Source: Saposhnikovia divaricata
Lineage: Eukaryota > Streptophyta > Magnoliopsida > Apiales > Apiaceae
DNA length: 64,000 bases
Direction: 5' to 3'
Assembly: GCA_036435485.1 (NCBI GenBank)
Contig: CM071596.1
Coordinates: forward strand, 141,559,501-141,623,500
Shown: positions 9,891-21,918 of the stretch, in pieces
Layout of the letters: each line of letters opens with the position of its first letter
Position numbering within the stretch: position 1 is the first letter of the stretch
The notes under the pieces: generated by a model
The model's input: the letters and a program-made list of their open reading frames with translations, nothing else
Told to the model about the DNA's origin: nothing
The model's database searches: none
Made by a program: the position numbers and the translations under genes

Positions 9891-11805
9891 AGGTTCAATT
9901 TTAATAACGAACTCGTACTTATGGTTTCGAACGACTTTTACGAATTTAACCATAATTCCTAAACCGTAAGTCCATTTGCCTCGATTCTCGCACCAAAACG
10001 ATCCATGACTCGAGATCTACAAGGACACATCATTTTCTTGTCAAGGCCAGAAAACTATCTCAACTGTTATGCACGGATTTTAATGGTTATCGAAATTTCG
10101 GCATTACGACGGCTATAAATCGAACATTTTAAAAATCGCAACAACAATCCAATCCACACCGGGCATCACTACAACTTATACACATGTTTCTCATCTTAAC
10201 AAGTCAAAGGACAACTTACTTCACCATCATATTCATCATATCTCTTAGATCAACAAACTAACTACATAATTATGCTTATAACACACCATAATCGTCACTA
10301 AGCTAAAACCATCAAGAACATACATAAAACTCAAGACAAGATCTAGGCTTTCAAGTGGTATACCTTCCTTGGAGTATGTACTAGCCTTATAAAACCTTGT
10401 ATAGCCCTTAGAATACCTTAAACAAGCTTGGATCATCCAAAGAAACAAGAAAACTAAAGTTAGTTCATGAAAGTTACTATTCAGCAGTTCAATGATCTGC
10501 AAAAATGAGGCCCTTACCGTGCTTTTCTGGACGAGGTTCCTAAAGAAGAGTTGTAGAGTATCTCAATACATTTCCAACAAGCTATAGAACGCAAAATTTC
10601 ATTGATAAACGAAGGAGATATGGCCGTTTGAAAATCGTTAAAGAAACTGTCCAGAATCAGGACAGTTTGGCTTCTTCCCTTGGGGAGGAGATTTGACTAG
10701 GCTATGCTCATTAGATTGCCATGAAATTTTGAACGAATGTTGCCCATGGAGTGGAGAAGATATGGTTAAAATTTGGTGATTTTAGGATGGATAGAAGTGG
10801 ATATATGAATTTTTCTTTGTGCTTGGTTCAAGCTGGGCAGTTTTGAGGAAATGGAGAGAATGGAGTTTTGCCTTGGTTACTTTGATCTTATCTTGCATAA
10901 TACACCTTATCTTGATAAAATCTAGCTAAAGTGACTTTAATAAAGTGATTTTGTCATGCATTGCATCATCTTGAGCCATGTGTTTGATTCTTGTGGTGGA
11001 AGGATGTCATCCTTGCTAACTAGCTTGGTTAGCTTCCAATGATGCTAGTTTCTTTGTAACTAGCTTGGTTACATGATCTTATCCACTAGCACATGCATGC
11101 ATCTTGGTCCTCTACTTGTTCTTTTGTCTGGTTATTGCTCAATTTGATTGATCATTCGTAGGAATATCTCAAGGATTTCTATTTAGGGTTTTACCGGAAA
11201 CCTTCTTAATATTAATACTTCTTTCCTCGATCCGCCTCTATAATTCTTGAATTTAAATTCCTTAACTCCTTTTAACAAATCCTTAAATCCTTCAGTGTCT
11301 AGGGAAAATCTCAGAGAAAATAAAAGTGCTATTTTTTTTTCAGAATCCGACAGCTTTTACATATTCTTATTTTCCCCTTGGATCACTAATACGAACTCAG
11401 AAATCCATTCCGGGTACTCCTATATAGTGTCGTCTCATAATATTCCAAATTCTACCAAAAACACTATTCACTCTTTATTCCTTATATTCATAAAATGTCC
11501 TTGTGCTCTTTCGAGCGTTCATTAACCTTTTATCGGCACCACTGGACTAATAACAAATATCGATTTGGATGACATAAGAATAATCTTCCTCTTTGGAATT
11601 ACTATATCTTAATTTTTCTAGGAGATAGATTATTCTAATCTAAGTGGTCAACCAATAGCATTCTTCAAGGCATATAAACATTGGAATCTATATCCAATCA
11701 ATACTCATTCATTAGAACTGTTAATACCTTGTAGTCAGAATCACCGTTCATTCATACATCAATAAATAAAAAGTTTTAATTCTATCGAAAATCTGGGTTC
11801 TTACA
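9891..11805 (-). repeat. 3' LTR of GypL (outer part lost to CopB insertion/window edge)
   Basis: On the minus strand it starts TGTAAGAACCCAG at 11805, next to a polypurine tract, and is broken at 9891 by CopB. It matches 60371-62165. It keeps a block of about 114 bases (about 10554-10667) that is missing from the other LTR, and has a short internal duplication near 10920-10945 that the other copy lacks. No gene is visible; minus-strand ORF 10245-10502 is LTR sequence. Confidence 0.88.
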
Positions 11806-11820
11806 GTCTCCCCTCCTTAA
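11806..11820 (-). other. Polypurine tract of GypL
   Basis: Minus strand TTAAGGAGGGGAGAC directly before the LTR start TGTAAGAACC. It is the site where plus-strand DNA synthesis is primed in LTR retrotransposons. GypS has a nearly identical tract at 21269-21285. Confidence 0.85.
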
Positions 11821-12286
11821 AAGGATTCCGTCCCGGAATTAGTCTGAAAACAAATGGGGTACTTCTCTAGCATTGCGCTTTCCAATTCCCAGGTTGACAT
11901 TTCTACATTGTGGTTCTGCCACAAAACTCTGGCTAGCTTGATTACCTGGTTTCGGAGCACTTGTTCTTTTCGATCTATGATTTCCACAGGCTGCCCCTCA
12001 TAGGTTAGGTCTGGTTGCATGCCTACGCGCTCACATTCCATGATATGCTTGGCATCTGGGTTATATTTCCTTAACATCGAAACATGGAACACCTTGTGCA
12101 CTTGTTGCAGATTTGGGGGTAATGCTAGTTCGTAAGCTAGTTCCCCAATCCATCCTTAATCCTTTTTCCTCAATAATTGCTACATTTCGTACTACACATT
12201 ATCCGGGTTATGCCCTTACCTAATCATATACTATTACCCTTATTGGTATCTGCAGTGACTTTGGTATCATATCGCGCTTGCGAATT
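11817..12286 (-). pseudogene. pol: Integrase C-terminus with chromodomain-like tail (GypL pol remnant)
   Basis: From about 12165 to the stop at 11817 the minus strand encodes GELAYELALPPNLQ, then KVFHVSMLRKYNPDAKH, then EGQPVEIIDRKEQVLRNQ and a chromodomain-like block VLWQNHNVEMSTWELE. This is the normal end of plant gypsy integrase in the Tekay/Del group of chromoviruses, where the tail guides insertion into heterochromatin. Upstream of 12165 the frame decays, and at 12287 the CACTA element cuts it off from the rest of pol, which continues at 41398-41443 and 52361 onward. The stop codon is only about 10 bases before the polypurine tract. Confidence 0.8.
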
Positions 12287-12740
12287 CACTACACCATAAA
12301 CAGTCTACGGTGACACCAAAAAAATGTTACAGCAGGTACATTATATGTTACCTTAGGCCCATAAAATAGCTAAGGTAACATTTCTTTGGTGATAGCTCTC
12401 AGCATGTTGCCTTAGGTGTCTAAGGTAACATCTTTGACCCCTAAGGTAACATGCAGTTTTATGTTACCATAGCTTCCTATAGTAACAAAAGTGAGGGTTA
12501 TGGCAACTTAATACATATGTTACCTTAGAGGCCTGGATTGTTTTTAAAAAGAGTATGACCCACAATGGGGACCACAGTCGGGCCCACAGTGGGGACCACA
12601 GTGGGGACAATAGTGGGGACCCCAATGGGGACCACTGTGAGCCCCACTGTGGGCCCCACTTTTGTTGGCAAAGTTGTATGGCCTATTGTAACATCTTTTA
12701 TGTTACACTAGCTATTATGTAGCAACATTTCTGTAAGCTA
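12287..12740. repeat. CACTA left terminal inverted repeat and subterminal repeats
   Basis: After the terminal CACTACACCATA, the motif AAGGTAACAT (or ATGTTACCTTA) recurs at least seven times in both orientations up to about 12740. In this transposon class subterminal repeats bind the accessory protein (TNPA in maize En/Spm), here probably the product of 13086-16372. A GC-rich block at 12558-12660 interrupts the array. Confidence 0.88.
12558..12660. repeat. GC-rich GTGGGGACCACA repeat block
   Basis: Repeats of GTGGGGACCACA and CCCACAGTGGGG, several of them self-complementary, stand out in otherwise AT-rich DNA. At least seven partial units are visible. The block can fold into GC-rich hairpins and may be part of the subterminal binding region of the CACTA element. 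From 12741 to 13085 I see only AT-rich untranslated sequence. Confidence 0.75.
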
Positions 12741-13085
12741 AGGTAACATTTTTTCCAGAAAAACATGAACAAAATAGCAAACAAATTAACCTGCTGTTCA
12801 TTTCAAATCCAACACCACATTACATAATTATGATTAACCTACTGTTAATTCCAAATCCAAAACCACATTACATAATTCATAATCCAAAACAAGTACATCC
12901 ACAAGCCACTACGACATAATCCACCAACTAATATTACTACTAAAGACTCCAACTCAAACATCAGAATTCACCATCATAAAATTAACCAACTACTAGAAAT
13001 ATTGTAGACTAGTTCACGATGATCATAGGTACTAATAGTAGCAGAATACTATAAAGTGAAAACATAGAGATGTCACAGTCTCATA

Positions 13086-16000
13086 CTAGAAGCTACTGCC
13101 GTCAGTCATAGGCGTACCATCATTGTCACTAGCAATAGTCGCGCACAAATCCTCAAGATCAACTGTGATGTTTGGGTTGGCTTCGGCTAGTTTTTTAAGA
13201 ACCACAGCCAGATTCTGTTGCACCTTCTTGTTCACCTGCTCATCCATTTCAGCTTGGACTTGCTTCACCTTCTCCTCAACTTCATCAGCAAGGCTTTGCC
13301 TTATCTTGGTTGTCAGCTCTTGCACGTACGTGTCTGTTGGAGCATTAGAACTGGAACCTACGACTGATGGCTTTGCACATCTCCCTAAGAGCCAAGTTCG
13401 ACCATGTGATTTTCCATCTGAAAGCAGTTCACCAACAGCATCTCCAACATTGAGTTTTTTGTTAATCTTTTCCTACTGAATAAAACCACATGAATATATG
13501 AGATTAAATATAAAATACAGAAAAGTCAGTTTCATCAACTACACTAAATTGATTATGAAATAAAAAACTTACAATTTTGGTATTCATTATTGTAGGATCA
13601 GTCTTGTATTCACGTCCATCATAACGTTTCCGAGTTTTAATAAAAATATTTGCGTCACATGGTGTAGCCTGATCCAGTGCCTTCTTTTTCTATCAAAATG
13701 GAAGGTACAAGACATGTTACATGTTACAGATTCAACATATGTCTAAAACAAATTAAACATTAGAATGTAATCTTTAAAAAAATTGTGTACTGCCTACAAC
13801 ATCTGACTTTATTGCTACATATTTTTACTAAATTTGTTTTTCTAAATTATATTAACACATTTATTCTAGCATGTACTACAACTATAATTTAACCCTACTT
13901 AATTGCCATGCTAAAATATATATAAATGAACAATATCTTTATAAGGTAATATCTATTTGATCCAAACTATATTTACTTAATTTGAAGTTCATTTATATGG
14001 TAAAATGGGAAATGTTCGACGATCAGGCAAGGCACAATAAAATAAATTAATTAATCACATACCAACTTGTTTCGAGCTTGTGCGAAACTTTTTGGGCCTC
14101 TAGTGTGAGTGTCGACGTATAATTGATGACTAGCTGAATTTTTCTTGGCTCTCTCCTACAAAAAATATGAGAAATAGCAGTTTATATAAATATAAGATGA
14201 TCTTCAGTGCTTAAAATTTCAAGTGTATATACCTGAACAGTCTTGTCATTCCAGTACTCCAAGAGCAGTTTGAAGCTCTCGACTGGAATTTCATCTGGCC
14301 TATTTTCTAGCCTTTGTTCATCATTTTCATACGCTGTATAATGTGCCGCCTTAATTCGACTCTTATACCCCTTCCAAAGTGCATGAATTGTCAGATCCAC
14401 CCACTTTTCCAATTCCTCGGGAATAATATAGCGAGCCTTGAAAAATAATATATCAATTTTTCAGCGTACTGCATGTGTCACTATAATTAATTAAAACAAA
14501 ACCATGAAGGTAAATTATTGCTCATAAATTACCTTGCAATAATTCCACATAGTCTTCTTCAAGTTCTCAGGAACGTGACGCCAAGTTACATAAGTAAGTG
14601 ACACACATCGCTTTGCAATTGTTCCCAGAAAGTTACTTAGCTCAGATAATACTTTGTCATTATCCGCAATGGGTTGGCAAAATTCATTCATCCCAATGAC
14701 AATTCTCTTGTCCAAGCTTCTCGTATGAACATTATCCATCCTCGTTTTTCCTCTCAGCCTTTTAGGAACTACAACTGCAATTGATCAGTGTTAATTGAGT
14801 AATATATAAAGAGCAGATCATTCAAATTCATAAAAAAACTTAAGCAAGATATGATAACCTTCTTGATCACCGCCTTCTTCAATATCTTCTTCATTTTCAG
14901 GCAAATTTCTTTCCTCTACAGTCCTCTTACTTGCAATTGTAGCTACCACCTGAATAGCTTTTTCCTTTGCAACTTGTTCCTGTTGACATTTTCGCATAGA
15001 GATAAAAGCAGCCATTGAACCGTTGCCATCATCTGGTTGGGGTAACTGTGGTAACTCAATGTTAGGAACTGCAGATTCAGGAGGTTGTACAGGTCGACAT
15101 GTCTCTTCCTTTTTGCTTGCCTCCTCAGTTGTAGGCTTTTTGGATGCAGCATTGGCTCGGGATCGTGTTGTTGCTCCACGTCCCATAAGAAGCTTTTTGT
15201 TATCTGCTTTCTTTGCTTTCTAAAAAATACATTTGATGAGATAGCATATACTGACTTCCATTTATCTCTACGATAAGATACTAAAAGAAAGAATCTGTAT
15301 ACCTTCGATGGAGTAACAGATACATCACCTTCACTACCATCCTCTTTTCTTGGATCATAATCGTCATCACCTCCGTTACTTTTCTTTTCTTTTCCTTTTC
15401 CTTTCTGTGTGGAATTATTAAATTCAGCTGATAGTGTAGGCAAATTGAGAGACAAATAATATTCATTATTCTGTTTGACTCTCATAGCTCTTTTCTTTTC
15501 ATACTCTGTAAGAGGTGGTGGAGGGGGTAGGATGGTAGACTGCATGACAGTGCATAAACATGGTTTAGATCTACATTAAACATTGCTTAAACATGGCTTA
15601 AAAACATCTGCGAATTACAAAAAATAATCGATAATAACTAACAAAACTAGACTCTCCCATGTTTTCATTGTCGTGTGGTGGATTCGGTAAATCCAACTTC
15701 CTCTTAGCAGCAGTTGGAAACTTTTGACTCACAATTGGATCATTAGTTGGTTGCAGGTTATTCAATCGTGGCGACTTCCGAGTACCTCCCTGTTCCAGAT
15801 TCTTTGTGCTTCTTGTCTCAGTCTTACCCATCTCCATTGTTTTCTTTTTCTTTTGTTGCTGTTGTAGTTGATGAGTCGTTACAAACTTGCGCTTGACTTG
15901 TTTTTTAGCTACAAACATGCAGTAATATTTACATAGAGTTTTAAGTATAAGAACACATATAAAAACATACACCCACATTCATCTAATAAAAATTTTGTGA

Positions 16001-16372
16001 AACATTACCTGCAAGTAGATTATGCCTTGGCCTTATAACCACATGTGGTTGCATTTGTTTCACCGGCTCAACATTATAGTCAACAATGTTGTCGATGTAC
16101 AAATCAATACTAGATGCACTACTCTGAACTTCTACAACTAATTTGAACAGGTCAAAATCATTTTTCACCAACTTCCAGTCCCCCGTCTTATCTTTACAGT
16201 AAATTCCTCCAATTTCCGGATACTGAAGAGCATCCTTGACATGCTCCGTCACAATTGTATAAGAAAATCTGTCTTCATCGATACCATTCACAACAGACTC
16301 TTTCCCACCAGCATAGCATGTACTATGGAATTCTCCCTGGTGGTGAAATGTGAGATTAAAGATTTTCCCCAT
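13086..16372 (-). CDS. CACTA accessory protein gene (TNPA/Transposase_24-like), nine exons
   Basis: Exons I read on the minus strand: 16372-16009, 15908-15643, 15539-15303, 15219-14859, 14774-14533, 14436-14233, 14155-14063, 13689-13573, 13472-13086. All introns have GT...AG ends and all phases join, giving 756 codons with no stop. The start is MGKIFNLTFHHQGEF, a PB1-like N-terminus known from plant transposon proteins. Lys/Gln-rich and Pro-rich segments follow. The middle (exons 5-7) has RGKTRMDNVHTRS, DKRIVIGMNEF and VDTHTRGPKSFAQ, which match the plant Transposase_24 (Ptta/En-Spm) domain. The C-terminus is a probable coiled coil. Such proteins bind subterminal repeats and assist the transposase. 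The gene lies just downstream of the transposase gene; only about 340 bases separated them before CopC inserted. Splice sites are my reading, not confirmed. Confidence 0.8.
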
Positions 16373-16581
16373 CCTATACACAAAAAAAAATACATTAGTA
16401 CTAAGAACATAGTTGCTACAAGTAATGAATAATAAATTGAAATACAAACTCTTAATTAAACTGATTACATTAACAAGTTGAAGATAACGACAAGACAAAA
16501 TAAAGACAGACATCAAGACAAATTAATTACTTTAATAGGTTCCATTCATATAAATTAAAGAGCATTACATCAAGACAAAAT
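16373..16581. other. Upstream region of the CACTA accessory gene
   Basis: About 210 AT-rich bases up to the CopC insertion point. With the 131 bases at 35845-35975 it once formed the spacer between the two CACTA genes. I see no separate gene and no clear promoter. Confidence 0.5.
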
Positions 16582-17702
16582 TGTTGGGTTTCGAGGCATA
16601 AAACGCAGCGAATAAACGTAAATAAAACAAAATTTTCGAAACCCAAACTAGGATCCATGTATAATTCCGGGCAGATTATGGAGATAACGAATCATACCTA
16701 TTAAGATCTTGTTTCACGAACTCAACGGAGATCCTTGCTTGTAATCACCACACACAGTCCTTGCTTCAAGATCCATGTCTCTAAGGTAATCCACACGAAC
16801 GTCCGACCGTCCAACGATCCGTGGAGCCAGGTACTAGCCCGCGAAGAATAGCCTCTCTCTCTCTCTAGCCTCTCGAAGATGGAGCTACTAAGGTTTTGTC
16901 AAAAAGGATTTAATGACTCTTAACCCTAAAGTAATACATCATTATGTATTTATACGAGAGAAATAATGGGCTAAAATCAAAAAACCGAATTGGGCTTCCT
17001 TAAACCCAATTCTATTTCTATTCTGATTTTATTATTGGACTTCCTTAAATCCAATTCTGTTCTTACTTTATTAAATTCGAATTTGCTTAGATAATTAATT
17101 AGGACCAGTCCAATTAATTAAATAGCCAATTCTCAATTTAATAATGATTTAATTTAAATTCTTAATTTAAACTAAAACTCCTTTTAAGACGTTCTAAGTG
17201 TGTGACCCTATAGGTTATTATTACGTTGGCAATAATTTTAATATCTAATAAAATTATAAACAATGAGCGGTATCTAGTAATACATCATTGCTACCCAAGT
17301 AATAATAATAATCGGTGATTCAATTTAAACCTTTTGTGATTAATGTTTCTGTGTAATATAATCCCTTTAACCAAATATTATAGATTAAACTCGAGGCATG
17401 TGTTTAGTCATCCTCTTCAACATTTAATCCGGGTTTACTTGATCCATGAGTAGACTATTAAAACAAATCATTATTTGAGCACGGCCATGCATTTTATAGT
17501 CCCACTCAATCAAGAGGCCAATAATATCTCTCCTAATTCTAGGAGGGTTAAATCCTTTATCTATCATTCATATTTCTCATACTACTCATGATATACCCGA
17601 TGTCCACTTTTATCATCACCCGGTCAAAGGTAACTTTTAATGTAGTCAAAGTATATTAATCCTCGTATAGAAATATAATGACTCAAGTCAAAGGACCATT
17701 AC
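16582..17702 (-). repeat. 3' LTR of CopC, left part
   Basis: Matches 34304-35424 almost base for base. It contains a CT-rich run at about 16854-16872. GypS inserted after ATTAC (17698-17702), which is repeated at 28291-28295. The LTR copies are so alike that CopC is young compared with GypL. Confidence 0.92.
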
Positions 17703-18311
17703 TGTGACGCCCCGGAATCCGGGGTCAAGGATCCGGGCCGTCAAGGTCCAATTTTCGATCAATATCAATATCTCTGTAGTCTTTTTTTTTTTTAAAATAA
17801 GCAGTTGACCCCACACTAATACACACACACACACCAGTCATATGCTCATAGAACAACATCCACAATATTTAAAAGTTTTAAAGTTAACAGTTATTACAAG
17901 CCCAAAATTTACTAAGTACATTGTTGAACAAAGCTTCTACATGAAGCACTTCAACAACTAAAGTTTATTACAACTTACATACTTAATTTACATAAATCTA
18001 CTAAGCCCCTTCGCTTGTCACTACCTCGGGGATGGTCGCCAGCACTCGCTCAAAAGGTCGCCTTTCCCTTACCCTCTTGCGGGGTGTGGTACGTAGTATC
18101 GGCATGGGACCAAGCTGCTATATACATAAGTAGCAAGAGTGAGCTATAACAGCTCAGCAAGATAATACTGTAACTAAAATTTAAAATGTGAACAGGTATA
18201 TATATATGTATATGCATATATAATAGCAGGAAACAATTAAAATCCTTAAGGAATAATAAAGCCCTTATTTAATAATACATCATCCACTCACTATTATAAG
18301 AAAGAAATCTA

Positions 18312-18510
18312 AATTAATATAATATCAGTTTTTTCTTCATCTGCAACCATAATTCCATCATCTCATATCATTATTCTGTTTTCAGTATAGAAATCTGAAA
18401 TAATATAATATCAGTTTTTCTTCATCTAATATAATATCAGTTTTTCTTCATCTGTAACCATAATTCCATCATCTCGTATAATTATTCTGTTTTCAGTATA
18501 GAAATCTGAA
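18312..18510. repeat. Tandem repeat of ~100 bp in GypS LTR
   Basis: The unit from AATATAATATCAG through CTGTTTTCAGTATAGAAATCTGAAA occurs twice, with an extra short AATATAATATCAGTTTTTC copy between. The same structure is in the other LTR at about 25383-25580, so it predates insertion. Confidence 0.8.
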
Positions 18511-18883
18511 AACCATTGTCTACACTTTCTTTTCAAAAACATTGGGGATATCTGCTGTCGCCTGATACGTTAGGACGATGATCAGTCGCCTAATCGTACC
18601 TGCTCTCTTTTTACTACCGGTAGAAGGAATGAAGATCATCCCTGGAGGAAGGCCACCTGCTAACATCCTCCCTTGGCATCTTCGTGCCGAAATAAAAATA
18701 AAAATAATAAATGCTGGACTGTGTCGCACACAGCCCTGACACAGCCACTTACGCAAGTCTGTTGCAATCCCCCTTTTTGTCACATCATTATTCTATTTTC
18801 AAATTATCATTCCACATTTCCATTTTCCGCTTTCATTTCCACATATCATTCTCTCATATCATTTCCATTCTCGCACATTACTT

Positions 18884-18888
<5 letters not shown>

Positions 18889-18966
<78 letters not shown>
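18889..18966. repeat. (AT)39 microsatellite in GypS 3' LTR
   Basis: An uninterrupted 78-base AT run. The matching site in the other LTR (25959-25988) has only 15 units, so the array changed length after insertion. The plus-strand ORFs here that encode alternating Ile-Tyr are products of this run. Confidence 0.97.
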
Positions 18967-18968
<2 letters not shown>

Positions 18969-21268
18969 TAATGCTTTGATTATGATCCAGACCTCTCTTT
19001 CATATTCAGAAATCAAATATACTTTTATATTCATAAAATATTTCATCTATTTTAAGAGTAGTAAATAATAATCAATTATTATTTATTAAACCACTGATGT
19101 TTGGAAAGAATATCTTTAGCAAAATATTATAAATCATATAACCCTAGATAACAACTGATACCATTCTTTTATTTACTTTTAATCATAAGGCATGTTCACT
19201 TCATGCATAATCATCTCTATACATATCCATCTTCATATCCATTTTCGTACTCATAGTCATATTCATATACATCTTCGTATACCCTTCTTTTCAATATCAA
19301 TATTCAAAGAAAACGATTTCTTCACCATATAGTAATAATAGCATCACATATATATATTCCATGAAACCAAGTTTCTTTGTGAAGATAAGTAGTTTTACAA
19401 GTAGGGATAGAAGGAATCTTGCCTCGGTTTCGGTATCCTGACGGTATGGCTCGTCCCTCTTCCGGAGTTTCTATAAACACAAAAGGACCGTCGTTAGAAC
19501 CACATCTCTTACTCACTACACTCTTGTATAACATTACCTTTGAAACTTTAATATATGTTTAACGTATTCCTATTACCCCAAAGGTTCAAGAACTTAACCA
19601 TTTATAACCTAAATCGAAGTTTCAGAGGTTTTCACCATTTCCCTTAACGACCACACTCGACTGCAGAATTTCTTATAATTTTTAAATTTTGAATTTTAAT
19701 GTAAGGTCAACTGGAAATAGTTCTTCGAACACACTATTACCATATCCCAAAATGTCGTGACTTTTAACAATGTTAAAGTATGGTAATTGTAACCTCAAGT
19801 TTGATAAATTTACGGTTTCTCGGTTTTCGAACGTCTTTCACTAAAACTGACTTTTCTCCTAAACCGTTCATCAGATTTTAACGTACCTTATATCAAAACG
19901 ATCTATGAACTAAGCTCTATCATTTCATGGTCAATTGGTAACCTAGGCAGTGAGGTACCGTACGCATACAGGGGTCACAAAACAGGGCAGTTTGTAGTTC
20001 TAACGAAAAACGGACATTATAACGGCTATATTTTCGTACTTTCCATAAATCCAATTCCTCCAAATCAATTATCAACCACAATAATCATCACCTACACCAT
20101 GTGGTCTTCTTCACCAGACATGGTTACAATTCCAAACACTTCCATATTTAACTCAAACCACTTACAAACACATATAACATCATAATCTTAATCTCTACAC
20201 TACTTAATCACTAAACCAACAATATCCATCATAATATAAAAAGGGGCAAGAGTGTTTATACCTTCTTGAAGCTCTAACAACACTTAACAAGCCTTGGGTA
20301 ATCCTTAAACCACCTTGAATTAGTTTGAATCAACTAAAGGAACCATTAAAACAAGTTAACACTTAGAAAACACTATTCCTCATCTTTTCTAGTAACTTGA
20401 ATGATTTTATTACCTTGGTAAATGATGTTGGTTTGCTATGAAACTTTGTATATGCTTCTTCCTAACCTCCAAGAACACCCATGATTTATCCCTTGATTTA
20501 ATATTGAAGAGAGCTAGGGTTTTGGAATTTTTTCTTTCTTTTTCTTCTCTTTTTTTCCTCTTGGCCGATTGTCGTAGTATGGATGGGGGAGAGAGATTTT
20601 TGTGTTTACTTGCTATTATCTTAGCTAAATCTTGATTAGTCTAGTGTCTTGTGGAAGCTTGGAGATATTTGTGATTAAAAACCATGCTAAAGTACTAATT
20701 TGCCCTTAAAACTAGTTAGTGGAAAATGATATCATTAGTGATGTGATTAAGATGAGTTCATATTCTCATTTACTTATTTTCTAAGTATTATGCTACTAAC
20801 CTTGGATAATCATAATGTGGTATGCATCCTTGTTAAATTACTAATCTTGGTTGTTTGGTTTCCATACTCGTCTAATCGTGGTTCGTTTCGAGTATACCTC
20901 ATTATCTCAGTGGTTTTCGAAATCATTTACAAATCCAATTTCCTTTGGTATTCTCTTAACTTAATAATCCCCTGGTTTAACTTAAATTCACTAATTCCTC
21001 AATATATAATTCCTTTAGTATTTCTATACTCCTTAATATCCAAGATATAGAAGTTCGTTCGAGCTCAAAATCCTCAAAATCAAAATTCAGGAATTTCTAA
21101 AATCCATCGTCATTTCGAGTCACTTATTTTCAATGTACAACACTAATATGGTTTCTGTTTACTCATTTTCCATCCCTAATATAGAGTACCTACACAACAT
21201 TTCCCTGGATTCCTCAAGATCACTATTCATTTGGGCACTGTAGCCTTTCTAAAGTTAGGGTTATTACA

Positions 21269-21918
21269 GTCTTCCCCCCTTAAAAGGATTCCGTCCCGGA
21301 ATCATGTTGGAAATGTCTATAAGTATCTTTTTCATCCACACCTTCTAACTTCCATACTATTTCCTTTATCCTTTTCCTGTTGTAATATCTCTATCTTGTT
21401 TGCACAGAAATACACTAACATAACTTCCTTGTCATTCATCAACATGCCATTTAGTTTATCAATAGCAGTCCTTTTTACTGTCTTTTCTTCACAAATCTCC
21501 TCCTGTTTCCAGTCATTCCATGTTATCTCGTCTCTCCTTCCTCTTTTTGACGAAGATATCCGCCACTACATTGACCTTTTCTGAATGGTAGTGTATCTCA
21601 CTTATGGTTTGACCATCTTCTGATCTCTATCATGACATAAATATTAATTCCTCAATATTCCTATAGCTTCTCTCTGTAAAATTTTCCAGAAAATAAGCTC
21701 TAATAATATTCTTTAAAACAATTGTAAGAAAATACCACCTATAATATATATTTCCTGTTCGTCTCAACGAGCTTGTGTTTTCCCAAAACACTCCTACTTT
21801 TCTTTTCATAACGTTTCCTAGCCCTTAACAGATACTGATTTTCCTTATCTATATTATTAATTTATTTATTCCATTAATTGATTAAGTCGATCCTTAACTA
21901 AAGACTTACACACAAAAT
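21269..21918 (-). pseudogene. pol: Scraps of gypsy pol between gag and 3' LTR of GypS
   Basis: After the polypurine tract at 21269-21285 there is no long frame. A short minus-strand piece near 21545-21600 reads HYHSEKVNVVADIF, which matches the end of gypsy RNase H (usually HPGKANVVADALS). The rest of protease, RT and integrase is missing or unrecognisable. A chain of deletions in pol is the simplest explanation. Confidence 0.6.

Larger units (their letters stand above)
17703..21268 (-). repeat. 3' LTR of GypS
   Basis: Minus strand begins TGTAATAACCCTAAC and ends GGGGCGTCACA. Near the latter end is a near-perfect palindrome, CCCCGGA-A-TCCGGGG (17709-17723). It differs from 24778-28290 by scattered substitutions and chiefly by a longer AT run. 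ORFs in it are repeat artefacts. Confidence 0.93.

Noticed and set aside
18673..19068. Plus-strand ORF with an alternating Ile-Tyr stretch
   Set aside because: Product of the AT microsatellite in the GypS LTR; the copy at 25743-26090 differs only by repeat length.
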